Positions 51,728-61,155 of a DNA stretch of 64,000 nucleotides are shown here, in pieces. Position numbers and translations under genes: made by a program. Numbering within the stretch: the first letter of the stretch is position 1; each line of letters starts with the position of its first letter. The notes under the pieces were generated by a model. The model was not told the DNA's origin and made no database searches. It saw only the letters and a program-made list of their open reading frames with translations. The stretch spans positions 22,941 through 86,940 of the forward strand of contig NZ_LAYQ01000009.1 of NCBI RefSeq assembly GCF_000988205.1, given 5' to 3'. Source of the stretch: Corynebacterium minutissimum. Its GTDB lineage: Bacteria; Actinomycetota; Actinomycetes; Mycobacteriales; Mycobacteriaceae.

Positions 51728-53065
51728 ATGAACAGCCAACACGAATTCGTCCTTCGTACAGTTGAAGAACGCGATATCCGCTTCATTCGCCTCTGGTTCA
51801 CTGACATCCTGGGGGCGTTGAAATCTGTGGTGATGAGCCCCTCCGAATTGGAATCTGCCTTCGAGGAAGGTGTTGGCTTCGATGGCTCCTCGGTGGAGGG
51901 ATTCTCCCGTATCTCAGAGGCCGATACTATCGCCATGCCGGATCCCTCAACGTTCCAAATCATGCCCTTCGATAAGGAAGAGCCAGAGCTGTTGTCAGCG
52001 CGCATGTTCTGCGACATCACCCAGCCCGATGGGCACCCTTCCCTGGTGGATCCACGCCATATCCTGCGCCGGCAGGTCACAGAGGCGGCCAATGAAGGGT
52101 TCACGTGTAAGGCCTCACCGGAGATCGAGTTTTATCTCCTTGAGGATGCGCGCGATATCAACAACCTCATTGCCACCGACAACGGCGGTTACTTCGACCA
52201 AGCCACCCACGATAACGCCCCGAGTTTTCGCCGCCGGTCGATGTATGCACTGGAATCCATGGGCATCGCTACGGAATTCAGCCACCATGAAACCTCACCC
52301 GGGCAGCAGGAAATCGACTTGCGCCATGCCGATGTGCTGTCCATGGCAGACCACATCATGACGTTCCGCTACCTCATCAAGGAGGTGGCTTCCCAGCAAG
52401 GCGTGCATGCCACATTCATGCCCAAGCCTTTCGAAGACCGCTCGGGATCGGGAATGCATACCCACCTCAGCCTGTTTGAAGGCGATTCCAACGCCTTCCA
52501 CGACCCCGACGATGAGATTTCCCTCTCCAGTACGGGACGGCAGTTCATCGCCGGAATTCTTGAGCATGCAGTGGAAATGACGGCGATCACCAACCAGTGG
52601 ACCAACTCTTACAAGCGCCTAATGTTCGGCAGCGAAGCCCCGGGGTCGGTGACCTGGGGCGTGTCTAACCGTTCGGCCCTCGTCCGAGTACCGACCTACC
52701 GCCTGTCCAAGGAAATGTCGCGGCGGGTAGAGATTCGCTCTCTAGATTCAGCGATGAACCCCTACCTGGGATATGCGGTTCTGCTGGCCGCCGGATTGCG
52801 CGGTATCAGGGAAGGCTATGAGCTCGGTGATCCGGCCGAGGACAATGTCCATCAGTTGACCCGCCGTGAGCGCCGTGCGATGGGGTACAAGGACCTGCCT
52901 AGCAGCTTGGACCAAGCACTCCGGGAGTTTGAACGCTCCGAATTCATGGCAGAGGTCCTCGGCGAGCACGTCTTTGAATACTTCCTGCGCGCAAAGTGGG
53001 ACGAGTGGCATGAGTATCAGCAACAGATCACCGCATTCGAATTGCGCAACAACCTGAACTTCTAG
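51728..53065 (+). CDS. glnA2: Type I glutamine synthetase paralogue GlnA2
   Basis: This 445-residue protein has all the glutamine synthetase blocks: VGFDGSSVEGFSRISEAD, ASPEIEFYLLEDA, RSGSGMHTHLSLFEG, GVSNRSALVRVP and SRRVEIRSLDSAMNPYLGYA. The usual adenylylation loop N-L-Y-x-L-P reads GYKDLPSS, so regulation by tyrosine adenylylation as in GlnA1 is doubtful, even though glnE follows by only 7 bases. Corynebacterial GlnA2 is known not to be the main synthetase; it may act on other glutamate-amine pairs. TAGGGT shortly before the ATG suggests a short or absent leader. It forms an operon with glnE. Confidence 0.94.
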   Translation: MNSQHEFVLRTVEERDIRFIRLWFTDILGALKSVVMSPSELESAFEEGVGFDGSSVEGFSRISEADTIAMPDPSTFQIMPFDKEEPELLSARMFCDITQPDGHPSLVDPRHILRRQVTEAANEGFTCKASPEIEFYLLEDARDINNLIATDNGGYFDQATHDNAPSFRRRSMYALESMGIATEFSHHETSPGQQEIDLRHADVLSMADHIMTFRYLIKEVASQQGVHATFMPKPFEDRSGSGMHTHLSLFEGDSNAFHDPDDEISLSSTGRQFIAGILEHAVEMTAITNQWTNSYKRLMFGSEAPGSVTWGVSNRSALVRVPTYRLSKEMSRRVEIRSLDSAMNPYLGYAVLLAAGLRGIREGYELGDPAEDNVHQLTRRERRAMGYKDLPSSLDQALREFERSEFMAEVLGEHVFEYFLRAKWDEWHEYQQQITAFELRNNLNF

Positions 53066-53072
53066 GAGAAGC

Positions 53073-56000
53073 ATGCGTCCTGTGTCAGTACCGTCCCCGG
53101 CGACTCTCGGCCTTACCCGGCCAACTGCTGCGGAGGATCTTTCCCGTCTCGAGTGGGATAATCCAGAATCCCTGGAGCTGCTGTGGACACTGGCCGGAAC
53201 CGGTGATCCCGACATGGCCCTCAACACGTTGATGAGGATCTTCGAAGGAGCGCCCGAGATTGGGCCGGCGATGCGTGAAGACGAAACCCTTCGAGTTCGG
53301 CTGCTCGCCCTTTTGGGCGGCTCCTCGGCGTTCGGTGATCACCTCGCCGCCCACCCGGAGACCTGGCAAGAACTGCAGCGCCCGTTGCCTACCCCAACGG
53401 AAATGCTGAACACACTATTGGACGAGGTGGGGGCGGAACCGGCGACGTACGCAGAGCAACCAGACCGCCCAGACACGGCGAACCCCGAGCTGACATCGCC
53501 CGGCACCTACCGCGCATCCCCTGGTGACCACAAAGCATCTCTCAAGGTGGCATACCGGACGCTGATGATGCGCATCGCGGCCCATGACCTCGCCGGTACC
53601 TTCCACTCCCGCAAGGGCCAGTCGCGCCCACAGCCGCGAGTGGGTTTCCGGGAGGTCACCAGACTGACGACGGCTCTCGCAGATGCCGCCTTGACTGCCG
53701 CACTCGCGGGTGCGGTCCGTGTGGTCTATGGCGATGAGCCCCTCGATGCACAGCTGGCGGTTATTGCGATGGGCAAGTGTGGCGCGGGGGAGTTGAACTA
53801 TATCTCCGATGTGGACGTTATCTTCGTGGGCTCGGAGGCGACGCCGAAGGTTACGCGCCTAGCATCGGAATTCAATCGAATCGGCTCTGCCTGCTTCTTC
53901 GAGGTCGACGCCAACCTGCGTCCGGAAGGAAAATCCGGCGCTCTCGTCCGAACTCTGGATTCGCACGTGGCCTACTACAAGCGGTGGGCGGAGACCTGGG
54001 AGTTCCAGGCACAACTGAAGGCGCGACCGCAGACCGGCTACCTACCCCTAGGCAAGGATTATGTGAGCCAGATCGGGCCCATGGTGTGGACTGCCTCGCA
54101 ACGGGAGTCCTTTGTGGAAGACATACAGGCTATGCGCCGCCGCGTGCTCGAGAACGTCCCGGAAGAGATGCGCCTTCGAGAACTCAAACTGGGGGAGGGC
54201 GGTCTGCGCGATGTAGAGTTCGCAGTCCAATTGCTGCAGTTGGTGCACGGTCGCTCGGATGAATCGTTGCGCACGCTCGCGACGGTCGATGCGCTCGCCG
54301 CACTCGTGCGCGCCGGGTATGTAGGGCGCGAGGATGGCACCCAGCTCATTGAGGCCTACGAGTTTCTGCGTCTGCTGGAGCACCGCCTCCAATTGGAGCG
54401 CTTCCGCCGAACACATACGTTGCCGGCGAAGGATGACAACACGGCGCTCGAGTGGCTGGCCATCAACTCGGGTTTCCACCCGCAGGGCCACCAGTCGGCG
54501 GCGGATCGGATGAACATCCATCTCCGGAAGATTCGCCTGCTTATCTCTGAGCTCCACTCGCGCTTGTTCTACCGCCCGCTGCTCAATTCCGTGGCATCGA
54601 TGTCGGCGGATGAGCTCAAGCTGTCGCGCGAGGCGGCCCTCCTGCAGCTGGCGGCGTTGGGCTATCGCCATCCGGACAGAGCCTTCGAGCATCTCACTTC
54701 TTTGGCCGCGGGCCAGTCGCGCAAGGCCCGCATCCAGGCCATTTTGCTGCCCACGTTGATGGAGTGGCTCTCGAACACCGCGGATCCAGACATGGGCTTG
54801 TTGAACTACCGCAAGCTTTCGGAAGCAGCCTACGACCGTACCTGGTTCCTGCGCATGCTTCGCGACGAAGGCGTCGTCGGCCAGCGCCTCATGAAAATCC
54901 TGGGCACCTCGCCGTTTACGTCGGAGCTCATCATTCGGGCGCCAGACGTCGTCAAGCAGCTCTCCGACGGCGCGGCGGGGCCCAAGCTTCTGGAAACCAA
55001 ACCCGAGCAAGTGTCCTCTGCTTTGGTCAATTCCACCAAGCGTCATGCGGATCCGGACAAGGCCGTCTCGGTCGCGCGGTCTCTTCGCCGCGCGGAGTTG
55101 GCACGAATTGCCGCAGCGGATCTTCTGGGATTCCTGCCGGTTCAGCAAGTCTGTTACGAGTTGTCCACCATCTGGAATGCGGTGTTGGAGGCAGCGCTCC
55201 GCGCCGAGGTCAGGGCGTGGCGGCTGGAGAACGACAATGACGAACCACCGGCTCGCATCGCCGTGATCGGCATGGGGCGGCTCGGTGGCATGGAGCTGGG
55301 TTTCGGTTCGGATGCCGATGTCATCGTGGTAGCGGAGCCAGTTGCAGGCAACCCCGAAGAGGAAGCGCTGCCCTGGGCCATCGGCATCATTGAGAAGCTG
55401 CGCCGCCGCCTGGCAAAACCGTCCGGCGATCCGCCCTTGGACGTTGACCTAGGTTTGCGGCCAGAGGGGCGCTCGGGAGCGGTCGCGCGCTCCATTGAGT
55501 CCTATGAGCGCTACTACTCACAGTGGGGCGAGCCGTGGGAGATGCAAGCGCTGCTCCGCGCTGCCTTTGTGGCGGGTGATGAGGACGTTGGCCAGCGTTT
55601 CCTCACCATGGTGGATGCTTTCCGTTACCCGCCGAAGGGCGTGAGCGAGAAGACCATTCGTGACATCCGCCGCATGAAGGCACGCGTTGACAATGAGCGC
55701 CTGCCGCGCGGCGCGGACCGCAATACCCACACCAAGCTGGGGCGCGGTGGGTTGACGGATATCGAATGGACCGTCCAACTGCTCCAAATGATGCATGCCC
55801 ACGAGGTACCGGCGCTGCATGAGCCGTCGACGCTGCGCGTCCTCGATGCCCTCGAAGACAATGAAGTTATACCCGTGCACCAGGTACAGGAGCTGCGGGA
55901 GGCCTGGCTCTTGGCCACCGATGCCCGAAACGCTTTGGTACTGGTTCGCGGCAAGCGCGTGGACCAGCTGCCGGCACCGGGGCCGCAGCTGGCGCAGGTG

Positions 56001-56132
56001 GCTGGCGCTGCAGGGTGGGATCCCGAACATAACCAGGATTTTCTCGACCATTACCTCAAGATCACCCGCCACGCCCGCAAGGTGGTCGATGAGGTGTTCT
56101 GGGGGGAGGCGGAATCCTTCGAGCACGACTAA
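53073..56132 (+). CDS. glnE: Glutamine synthetase adenylyltransferase/deadenylylase
   Basis: This 1,019-residue bifunctional enzyme attaches and removes AMP on the tyrosine of GlnA under control of PII and glutamine. It has two nucleotidyltransferase domains: the N-terminal one with GAGELNYISDVDVIFVGS (about residue 240) and the C-terminal one with GGMELGFGSDADVIVVAE (about residue 745), each followed by its helical domain (LREVEFAVQLLQL-type block LGEGGLRDVEFAVQLLQL, and LGRGGLTDIEWTVQLLQM). Both G-x-x-x-L-x-x-x-S-D-x-D motifs are intact. AGGAG precedes the ATG. Length is usual for actinobacteria. Confidence 0.96.
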   Translation: MRPVSVPSPATLGLTRPTAAEDLSRLEWDNPESLELLWTLAGTGDPDMALNTLMRIFEGAPEIGPAMREDETLRVRLLALLGGSSAFGDHLAAHPETWQELQRPLPTPTEMLNTLLDEVGAEPATYAEQPDRPDTANPELTSPGTYRASPGDHKASLKVAYRTLMMRIAAHDLAGTFHSRKGQSRPQPRVGFREVTRLTTALADAALTAALAGAVRVVYGDEPLDAQLAVIAMGKCGAGELNYISDVDVIFVGSEATPKVTRLASEFNRIGSACFFEVDANLRPEGKSGALVRTLDSHVAYYKRWAETWEFQAQLKARPQTGYLPLGKDYVSQIGPMVWTASQRESFVEDIQAMRRRVLENVPEEMRLRELKLGEGGLRDVEFAVQLLQLVHGRSDESLRTLATVDALAALVRAGYVGREDGTQLIEAYEFLRLLEHRLQLERFRRTHTLPAKDDNTALEWLAINSGFHPQGHQSAADRMNIHLRKIRLLISELHSRLFYRPLLNSVASMSADELKLSREAALLQLAALGYRHPDRAFEHLTSLAAGQSRKARIQAILLPTLMEWLSNTADPDMGLLNYRKLSEAAYDRTWFLRMLRDEGVVGQRLMKILGTSPFTSELIIRAPDVVKQLSDGAAGPKLLETKPEQVSSALVNSTKRHADPDKAVSVARSLRRAELARIAAADLLGFLPVQQVCYELSTIWNAVLEAALRAEVRAWRLENDNDEPPARIAVIGMGRLGGMELGFGSDADVIVVAEPVAGNPEEEALPWAIGIIEKLRRRLAKPSGDPPLDVDLGLRPEGRSGAVARSIESYERYYSQWGEPWEMQALLRAAFVAGDEDVGQRFLTMVDAFRYPPKGVSEKTIRDIRRMKARVDNERLPRGADRNTHTKLGRGGLTDIEWTVQLLQMMHAHEVPALHEPSTLRVLDALEDNEVIPVHQVQELREAWLLATDARNALVLVRGKRVDQLPAPGPQLAQVAGAAGWDPEHNQDFLDHYLKITRHARKVVDEVFWGEAESFEHD

Positions 56133-56272
56133 GAGCTGCTGGCCTACCCCCTTAGCCGGACCCTGAACTTACCCGGAGCTAACCCTGATCTTGGTGCCGT
56201 ACCCTGTTCATACTGGTGCTAAGCCGATAGCCTGGGCAGCAGTTACCGTCCCAGCCTTCAAAGGAGCACACT

Positions 56273-56590
56273 ATGAGCCTCAACCTATCCCTCGACCTGA
56301 GCGATGCCACCCTCGCGGACCTCGAAGCCTTCCTTGCTGCGGCCCGCGCTGCCGGGTGCGATCCCGCAGCCACACTGAGCGTGGAGGGGACGGTGATGCA
56401 CGTGGACGTCGCCAAGCCCCGCGTCCGCCCCGACGTTTCGAAACCTGATACGCCACGCCGCACCAACCTTGACCGCTCCGCAGCGGAGTCCACCATCCGT
56501 TCCATCATCGATGCACTTTCCGAGCGCCTTGATCCACCGCATCCTCCGCACGGGACCTCCTTTGGCACGTTTGGGCCGAGCGTGGATTAA
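56273..56590 (+). CDS. Hypothetical protein
   Basis: This is a 105-residue protein with AAAGGAG 7 bases before the ATG. The N-terminal 50 residues (LNLSLDLSDATLADLEAFLA, then GTVMHVDVA) look like a small alpha/beta domain, followed by a basic linker (PRVRPDVSKPDTPRRTNLDR) and a C-terminal helix. I do not recognise a family; it resembles short corynebacterial hypotheticals found near glnE. No signal peptide or membrane segment. Confidence 0.7.
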   Translation: MSLNLSLDLSDATLADLEAFLAAARAAGCDPAATLSVEGTVMHVDVAKPRVRPDVSKPDTPRRTNLDRSAAESTIRSIIDALSERLDPPHPPHGTSFGTFGPSVD

Positions 56591-56619
56591 TCCGATGAGC
56601 TATAGGGAAGCCTAGAATT

Positions 56620-57057
56620 ATGCCCGTGAAGTCCAAGCAGATCATCGCCGTATGGGTCCTCGTGGTGGCGGCCGTCATCACCGTCGTCGGCGCAGGCTGG
56701 TGGGTCACGGAGAGGAATCACGTACCGGAGGGAGCACTGACGGTGGAGCAGGTCGTCAATGGCGGCGTGCCGCAGGATCAGTCGGTGAATGTCCATCTCG
56801 ACCCCACCGAAAATGACCGCATCGTGGCCCTGGCGGAGGCGCTGGGGATCCCGTCGGAATCGGTCCCTCGTGGCCTGCTTTCAGTGGCGTCGGATAGGTA
56901 CAGGTCCCGCCAGGTCCTCGAAGCCGATCTGGACAAGGCCGTTGAGGCGGGCGCCATCACCAAGGAAGAGGCCAAGGGGGCGCTTTCTGCCTTCGACGCT
57001 GGCGTCGTCGCTCCGGTGGAGGGGCCGATCTTCGTGGAGTCGACCCCGGCTGAATAG
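56620..57057 (+). CDS. Membrane-anchored hypothetical protein
   Basis: This is a 145-residue protein with one N-terminal membrane anchor (IIAVWVLVVAAVITVVGAGW, residues 8-27) and an external acidic domain of about 115 residues rich in alanine and glutamate, probably helical (VLEADLDKAVEAGAITKEEA). No cysteine follows the anchor, so it is not a lipoprotein. AGGGAA lies 10 bases before the ATG. It follows the previous hypothetical by 29 bases and may be co-transcribed. Function unknown. Confidence 0.7.
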   Translation: MPVKSKQIIAVWVLVVAAVITVVGAGWWVTERNHVPEGALTVEQVVNGGVPQDQSVNVHLDPTENDRIVALAEALGIPSESVPRGLLSVASDRYRSRQVLEADLDKAVEAGAITKEEAKGALSAFDAGVVAPVEGPIFVESTPAE

Positions 57058-57191
57058 GCCCCGCTGGCAACGCTGGCACTGAAGTCACAGGGACTGGCAG
57101 GAGATGCGCAGTCAACGAGGATTTGCCTTGCAGCCATGGCTCTTAAGCTCACACGCACAGATAACGAAACGATAAAGGTTGGTGCGTTGAA

Positions 57192-57344
57192 GTGGAGAAA
57201 CGACGAAAACTGCGCGAGCTTCTCAGGACCGCAGTGGGAGTGAGCATCGCCATCCTCGTTCCCATCGGCGGCGGGCTGGGCGTCTTCGAAGTGGCCAACG
57301 GGGTGCCCCTTGAGGCTTCGTTGAGCGCCCTGTCCCTCCAGTAG
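57192..57344 (+). CDS. Predicted 50-residue single-span membrane protein
   Basis: A short frame starts at GTG 57192: basic N-terminus VEKRRKLRELLRTA, then a hydrophobic segment VGVSIAILVPIGGGLGVF, then a short tail ending SALSLQ. The positive-inside pattern and clean membrane span look like a real micro-protein. The ribosome site is weak (AAAGG about 14 bases upstream), so the start is not certain. It sits between convergent genes in otherwise empty sequence (57058-57356). Confidence 0.4.
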   Translation: MEKRRKLRELLRTAVGVSIAILVPIGGGLGVFEVANGVPLEASLSALSLQ

Positions 57345-57356
57345 CCCAGCCTTGTA

Positions 57357-58658
57357 CTAACTCACCTGGATGATTTTGGCGTGCGGGCCGTCCTCCTCGC
57401 CTCGGCTGCGCAGGACGTGTGTGATGAGGACACCTGCTATGCCGATGCACCACACGCCGAAGACTGCCCAAGCGGCAAGCTGGAAATCAGAGAACGGATA
57501 ATCCGGCCCATTGCCCAAGTGGTCTAGTACTACGCCGACCAGCTGGGCGCCGATGACTGTGGCCAGGAAGCCGCCCATGTTTCCCAGGCCCGTTGCTGTG
57601 GCGACCACCTTACGGTCGAGGTTTTCGCGGACAATGTCGAATCCATAATTTGCCACCGGTGTGCACAAGGAGACCACGCTGATGAGGATGATCAGTGAGA
57701 GGTAGCTGCCGCCGAAGAGGAAGAAAAGGACCCACACCGCGCAGTGGATAGCCACAAACCCCAAGGCGAGCCAGGGGCGGAAACCTCGCGTCCTAGAAGA
57801 TAGCCTGCCGTGTACAGGGCCCACCAGAATCATGCACACGGTAAACCACGTCAGGGCCCAACCGGCGCTGGTCTTGGAAAATCCCATGCCCGCCGTCATC
57901 ATGGGCATGCCCCACAGCATGACAAACACGTTGGTGGCGGCAAGTCCGACCCAGTGAATGAAGAATGCCTGCCAGGCTACGGGTGAACGGAAAACCTGGG
58001 AGAGCAGCGCGCCCATGCTCTCTGGCTGCGCGTTCGGTTTTTCCTTCGGCTTCTTTACGATTCCGAGCGTTTCCGGGGAATCAGCAACTGCCACCGCGGC
58101 GGCGACAGCGATGAGAATGCCCACCGCGCCCAAGGTAACGAAGGCCAAGGTCCATCCGCCCCAGCCCAGGAGCATGGCAAAAGGTAGGGCAGAGATAAAC
58201 TGCCCCAGCTGTCCCAGGGAGGAGGTGACCTGCGTGAACATGGGGGTGCGGTGCAGCGGGAACCAGTAGGGAAGGATGCGCATCACCGACAGGAAGGCGG
58301 TGGCATCACCCGCGCCGATGAGCAGGCGGGCGGCGATGGCTACCCAATAATTACTCGTGAAACCGAGAAGTACCTGGCCGAGACCCATAATGATGGAGCC
58401 AATGACGAGCAAGCGCCGTGGGCCGAACTTATCGATGAGCATGCCCGTCGGGATCTGCGCCAGTGAATAAATGCCCAGTTGTACAGAGGTGAAAACAGCA
58501 ATGCGCGAGGCATCGACCTCGAAGCGATCAATGGCCTCAAGCCCCGCGACGCCAAAAGATGTGCGGCCGGTAATTGCCACGATGTAGACCAACACCGCAG
58601 CTACCCACACGGAGAGAGCCTTAGTGGTAATTACATTGCGAGGATGAGGAACCGACAT
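57357..58658 (-). CDS. MFS transporter
   Basis: This 433-residue major facilitator has 12 predicted membrane segments. After helix 1 comes GRTSFGVAGLEAIDRF, and the conserved loop between helices 2 and 3 reads GMLIDKFGPRRLLVIGS. A charged central loop (VKKPKEKPNAQPESMGALL) separates the halves. Helix 11 has GLGNMGGFLATVIGAQLVG. The substrate is unknown; the sequence resembles organic-anion porters of the ACS/NNP-like groups more than drug exporters. ATG 58658 is chosen because the longer frame from 58682 nearly reaches thrC; neither has a clear ribosome site. It diverges from thrC with 29 bases between, so the promoters overlap. Confidence 0.85.
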   Translation of the reverse strand: MSVPHPRNVITTKALSVWVAAVLVYIVAITGRTSFGVAGLEAIDRFEVDASRIAVFTSVQLGIYSLAQIPTGMLIDKFGPRRLLVIGSIIMGLGQVLLGFTSNYWVAIAARLLIGAGDATAFLSVMRILPYWFPLHRTPMFTQVTSSLGQLGQFISALPFAMLLGWGGWTLAFVTLGAVGILIAVAAAVAVADSPETLGIVKKPKEKPNAQPESMGALLSQVFRSPVAWQAFFIHWVGLAATNVFVMLWGMPMMTAGMGFSKTSAGWALTWFTVCMILVGPVHGRLSSRTRGFRPWLALGFVAIHCAVWVLFFLFGGSYLSLIILISVVSLCTPVANYGFDIVRENLDRKVVATATGLGNMGGFLATVIGAQLVGVVLDHLGNGPDYPFSDFQLAAWAVFGVWCIGIAGVLITHVLRSRGEEDGPHAKIIQVS

Positions 58659-58687
58659 GGCTGATACTTTACGCGTCACCAACTAAG

Positions 58688-60141
58688 ATGCAGGGGGTGA
58701 AGTACATTTCGACCCGCGATACCGACCGCCAGCCCGCCTCCTTTACGGATATCCTCCTCGGAGGTCTGGCCCCTGATGGCGGCCTCTACCTGCCGGAAAC
58801 TTACCCCCGCATCGATGACGCCACCCTGACTAACTGGCGCCAGACGCTGGCGGAGGGTGGCTACGCGGCCTTGGCCGCGGAAGTGCTCAAGCTTTTTGTG
58901 GATGATATTCCCGCAGAAGACCTCGAAGGAATTGCCCAGCGCGCCTACACCTACCCCAAGTTTGACCACGAGGAAATCGTCCCCGTTAGCGAACTGGGGG
59001 AGGGCCTCTACATTGGCCACCTCTCTGAGGGGCCAACGGCCGCCTTCAAGGACATGGCCATGCAGATGTTGGGCGAGCTCTTCGAATACGAGTTGGCCCG
59101 CCGCGGCGAAACCCTCAACATTCTGGGTGCAACCTCGGGTGACACCGGTTCCTCGGCGGAGTACGCGATGCGCGGGCGCAAGGGTATCCGCGTCTTCATG
59201 CTGACCCCGGCCGGCGTATGACGCCGTTCCAGCAGGCCCAGATGTTCGGGCTGGATGATCCGAATATCTGCAACATCGCCCTGGATGGTGTGTTTGATGA
59301 TTGCCAGGACGTGGTCAAGGCGGTATCGGCCGACGCCAACTTCAAAGCCGAGAACCGCATCGGTGCGGTCAACTCCATTAACTGGGCCCGCCTCATGGCG
59401 CAGGTGGTCTACTACATCAACTGCTACCTCAAGGTCACTACGGAAAACACCGAAAAAGTCTCCTTCAGCGTGCCTACCGGCAACTTCGGCGATATCTGCG
59501 CCGGCCACATCGCTCGCCAGATGGGGCTGCCCATCGACCGCCTCATTGTGGCAACCAATGAAAACGACGTGCTCGATGAGTTCTTCCGCACCGGCAGCTA
59601 CCGTCCGCGCTCCTCGGAGCAAACCCACAAGACCTCGTCGCCGTCGATGGATATTTCCCGTGCGTCGAACTTCGAGCGCTTCGCCTTCGATCTGCTGGGC
59701 CGCGATGCCGCACAGATCAAGGAGCTGTTCGGGACGAAGGTGAAGGAAGGCGGCTTTAACGTCGATAAGCAGGCGCTTGAGGCCGCCCACGCGGAGTACG
59801 GTTTCCTGTCCGGTTCCTCCACCCACGCGGATCGCCTCGCCACCATCAAGGATGTCCACGAGCGCTACGGCGTGCTGGTGGATCCGCACACCGCGGACGG
59901 CATCAAGGTCGCCCGCGCGGTACAGGAAGAATATGGGGTCGACACCCCCATCATCTGCCTAGAGACCGCCCTGCCGGTGAAGTTTGCGGAGACCATTAAA
60001 GAGGCCATAGGCAGCGAGCCGGAGGTGCCGGAGCGTTTCGCCGGCATCTTGGACGCCGAGCGCCATGTTACGGATCTGCCCAATGATGCAGCGGCGGTGA
60101 AGGACTACATCACGCAGTACATCAACAAGACGGAGGTTTAA
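58688..60141 (+). pseudogene. thrC: Threonine synthase, interrupted by one frameshift
   Basis: ThrC converts O-phosphohomoserine to threonine with PLP. The first frame (58688-59221) has the N-terminus KYISTRDTDRQPASFTDILL and the PLP lysine in PTAAFKDMAMQML. It ends at MLTPAGV because one base seems to be missing at about 59207-59215 (GGCCGGCGTATG). The next frame continues at 59218 MTPFQQAQMFGLDDPNICN, then FSVPTGNFGDICAGHIARQM, to the stop at 60141. Adding one C (GGCCGGCCGTATG) restores PAGRMTPFQQAQMF and about 484 residues, as expected. A true break would make the strain need threonine, so a sequencing error is the simpler reading. The ATG has no strong ribosome site; GTG 58697 is an alternative start. 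Confidence 0.92.
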
Positions 60142-60145
60142 GACA

Positions 60146-60298
60146 ATGGGACAGGAACAATTCTCGGGCCCGGAGTACTTCACCGAGTTTGATCCGGAGA
60201 AGTTCATCCGCGACATGAAGCAGGTCGCTGAGATGGAGAAGGAAAATAAGGAGAATAAGGCGGACTCGGGTGAGGCTGCATCCGCGACGGAAGACTAG
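60146..60298 (+). CDS. Small acidic protein downstream of thrC
   Basis: A 50-residue frame starts at ATG 60146, 4 bases after the thrC stop, with GGAGG 9 bases upstream. It reads GQEQFSGPEYFTEFDPEKFI at the N-terminus, then a highly charged helix (KQVAEMEKENKENKADSGEA). The strong ribosome site, tight spacing and coherent composition support a real gene. Its 3' end overlaps the GTG start of the serine protease by 29 bases. Function unknown. Confidence 0.65.
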   Translation: MGQEQFSGPEYFTEFDPEKFIRDMKQVAEMEKENKENKADSGEAASATED

Positions 60299-61139
60299 CC
60301 GGCGCCTCCTTGGGATACTGAGCACAGCGGGGTTGGCGCTGGCCGGGTGCACCGTGCCGATGGGAGCCGGACCCGTACAGAAGGCAGCCTCCAGCTCAGC
60401 TGTCTACTCCACCGTGGCGCCAGCTAAGCCGCAGGTGCATTCGCCGGATTTCTCCCCGGTGCCACCGGGCGCGGCGTTGGATATTTCGACCACGCAGCCC
60501 GTGCCCGGCGAAGCCTTTGACTTTAACCTGTGCACGGTGGCGTGGAGCTTCGTGCTTGACGACGCCCGCACCATCGCCGTCACCGCTTCCCATTGCGGTG
60601 AGCCGGGGGATACCGTGTGGGCAGGCGCTGCCGACGGTGAATTTGTCTACCCGGCAGAGCCCGTCGGCACCATTATCTACTCCGATCTCAGCGCGCCGGA
60701 GACGCACCAGCTGGATTTCGCTTTGGTGGAAATCACCAGGGAGGCTGAGTTTTACATCCCGCGGGACATGCCCACCACCGTTGTCGCAGCGGATGAACAC
60801 ATGTTGCCTGACAGCGTCTGCAAGCTGGGCCGCATCACCGGTGAGACCTGCGGCCCGCTGACACATCGTGAGGGGCAGGGCAAACTCCAGTTTAATGACC
60901 GCACGGTGGAGACCGTCGCGGCGCGCGCCCAGGTGTGCTCCACGCACGGCGATTCCGGGGCTCCGGTATATGGTGCGCCGGGCAGCCCTTATGAGGACGT
61001 GATTGTGGGGGTGCTGTCGGGCACCACTGATGCGGCAGCCAGCAGTGAGGGGTGCGCGGATGGTTCGGAAGCACAGATGTCGTTTACACCTGCCTCCGAG
61101 ATCGAGAAACTCCTGCCGGAGATTCTGGAGCGGGTTTAG
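60270..61139 (+). CDS. Secreted trypsin-like serine protease (lipoprotein)
   Basis: This is a 289-residue S1-family-like protease. The basic N-terminus (RLHPRRKTSRRLLG) and hydrophobic stretch end in the lipobox LALAGC at about residue 26, so it is predicted to be exported and lipid-anchored. The triad is visible: histidine in TASHCGEPG (about residue 110), aspartate in HQLDFALVE and serine in HGDSGAPVYG (about residue 230). The start is GTG 60270, with GGCGG about 8 bases upstream. Cysteines near the active sites could pair in the oxidising exterior. It may be coupled to the preceding small gene. Confidence 0.88.
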   Translation: MRLHPRRKTSRRLLGILSTAGLALAGCTVPMGAGPVQKAASSSAVYSTVAPAKPQVHSPDFSPVPPGAALDISTTQPVPGEAFDFNLCTVAWSFVLDDARTIAVTASHCGEPGDTVWAGAADGEFVYPAEPVGTIIYSDLSAPETHQLDFALVEITREAEFYIPRDMPTTVVAADEHMLPDSVCKLGRITGETCGPLTHREGQGKLQFNDRTVETVAARAQVCSTHGDSGAPVYGAPGSPYEDVIVGVLSGTTDAAASSEGCADGSEAQMSFTPASEIEKLLPEILERV

Positions 61140-61155
61140 GTGCTAGGCTTAACCC

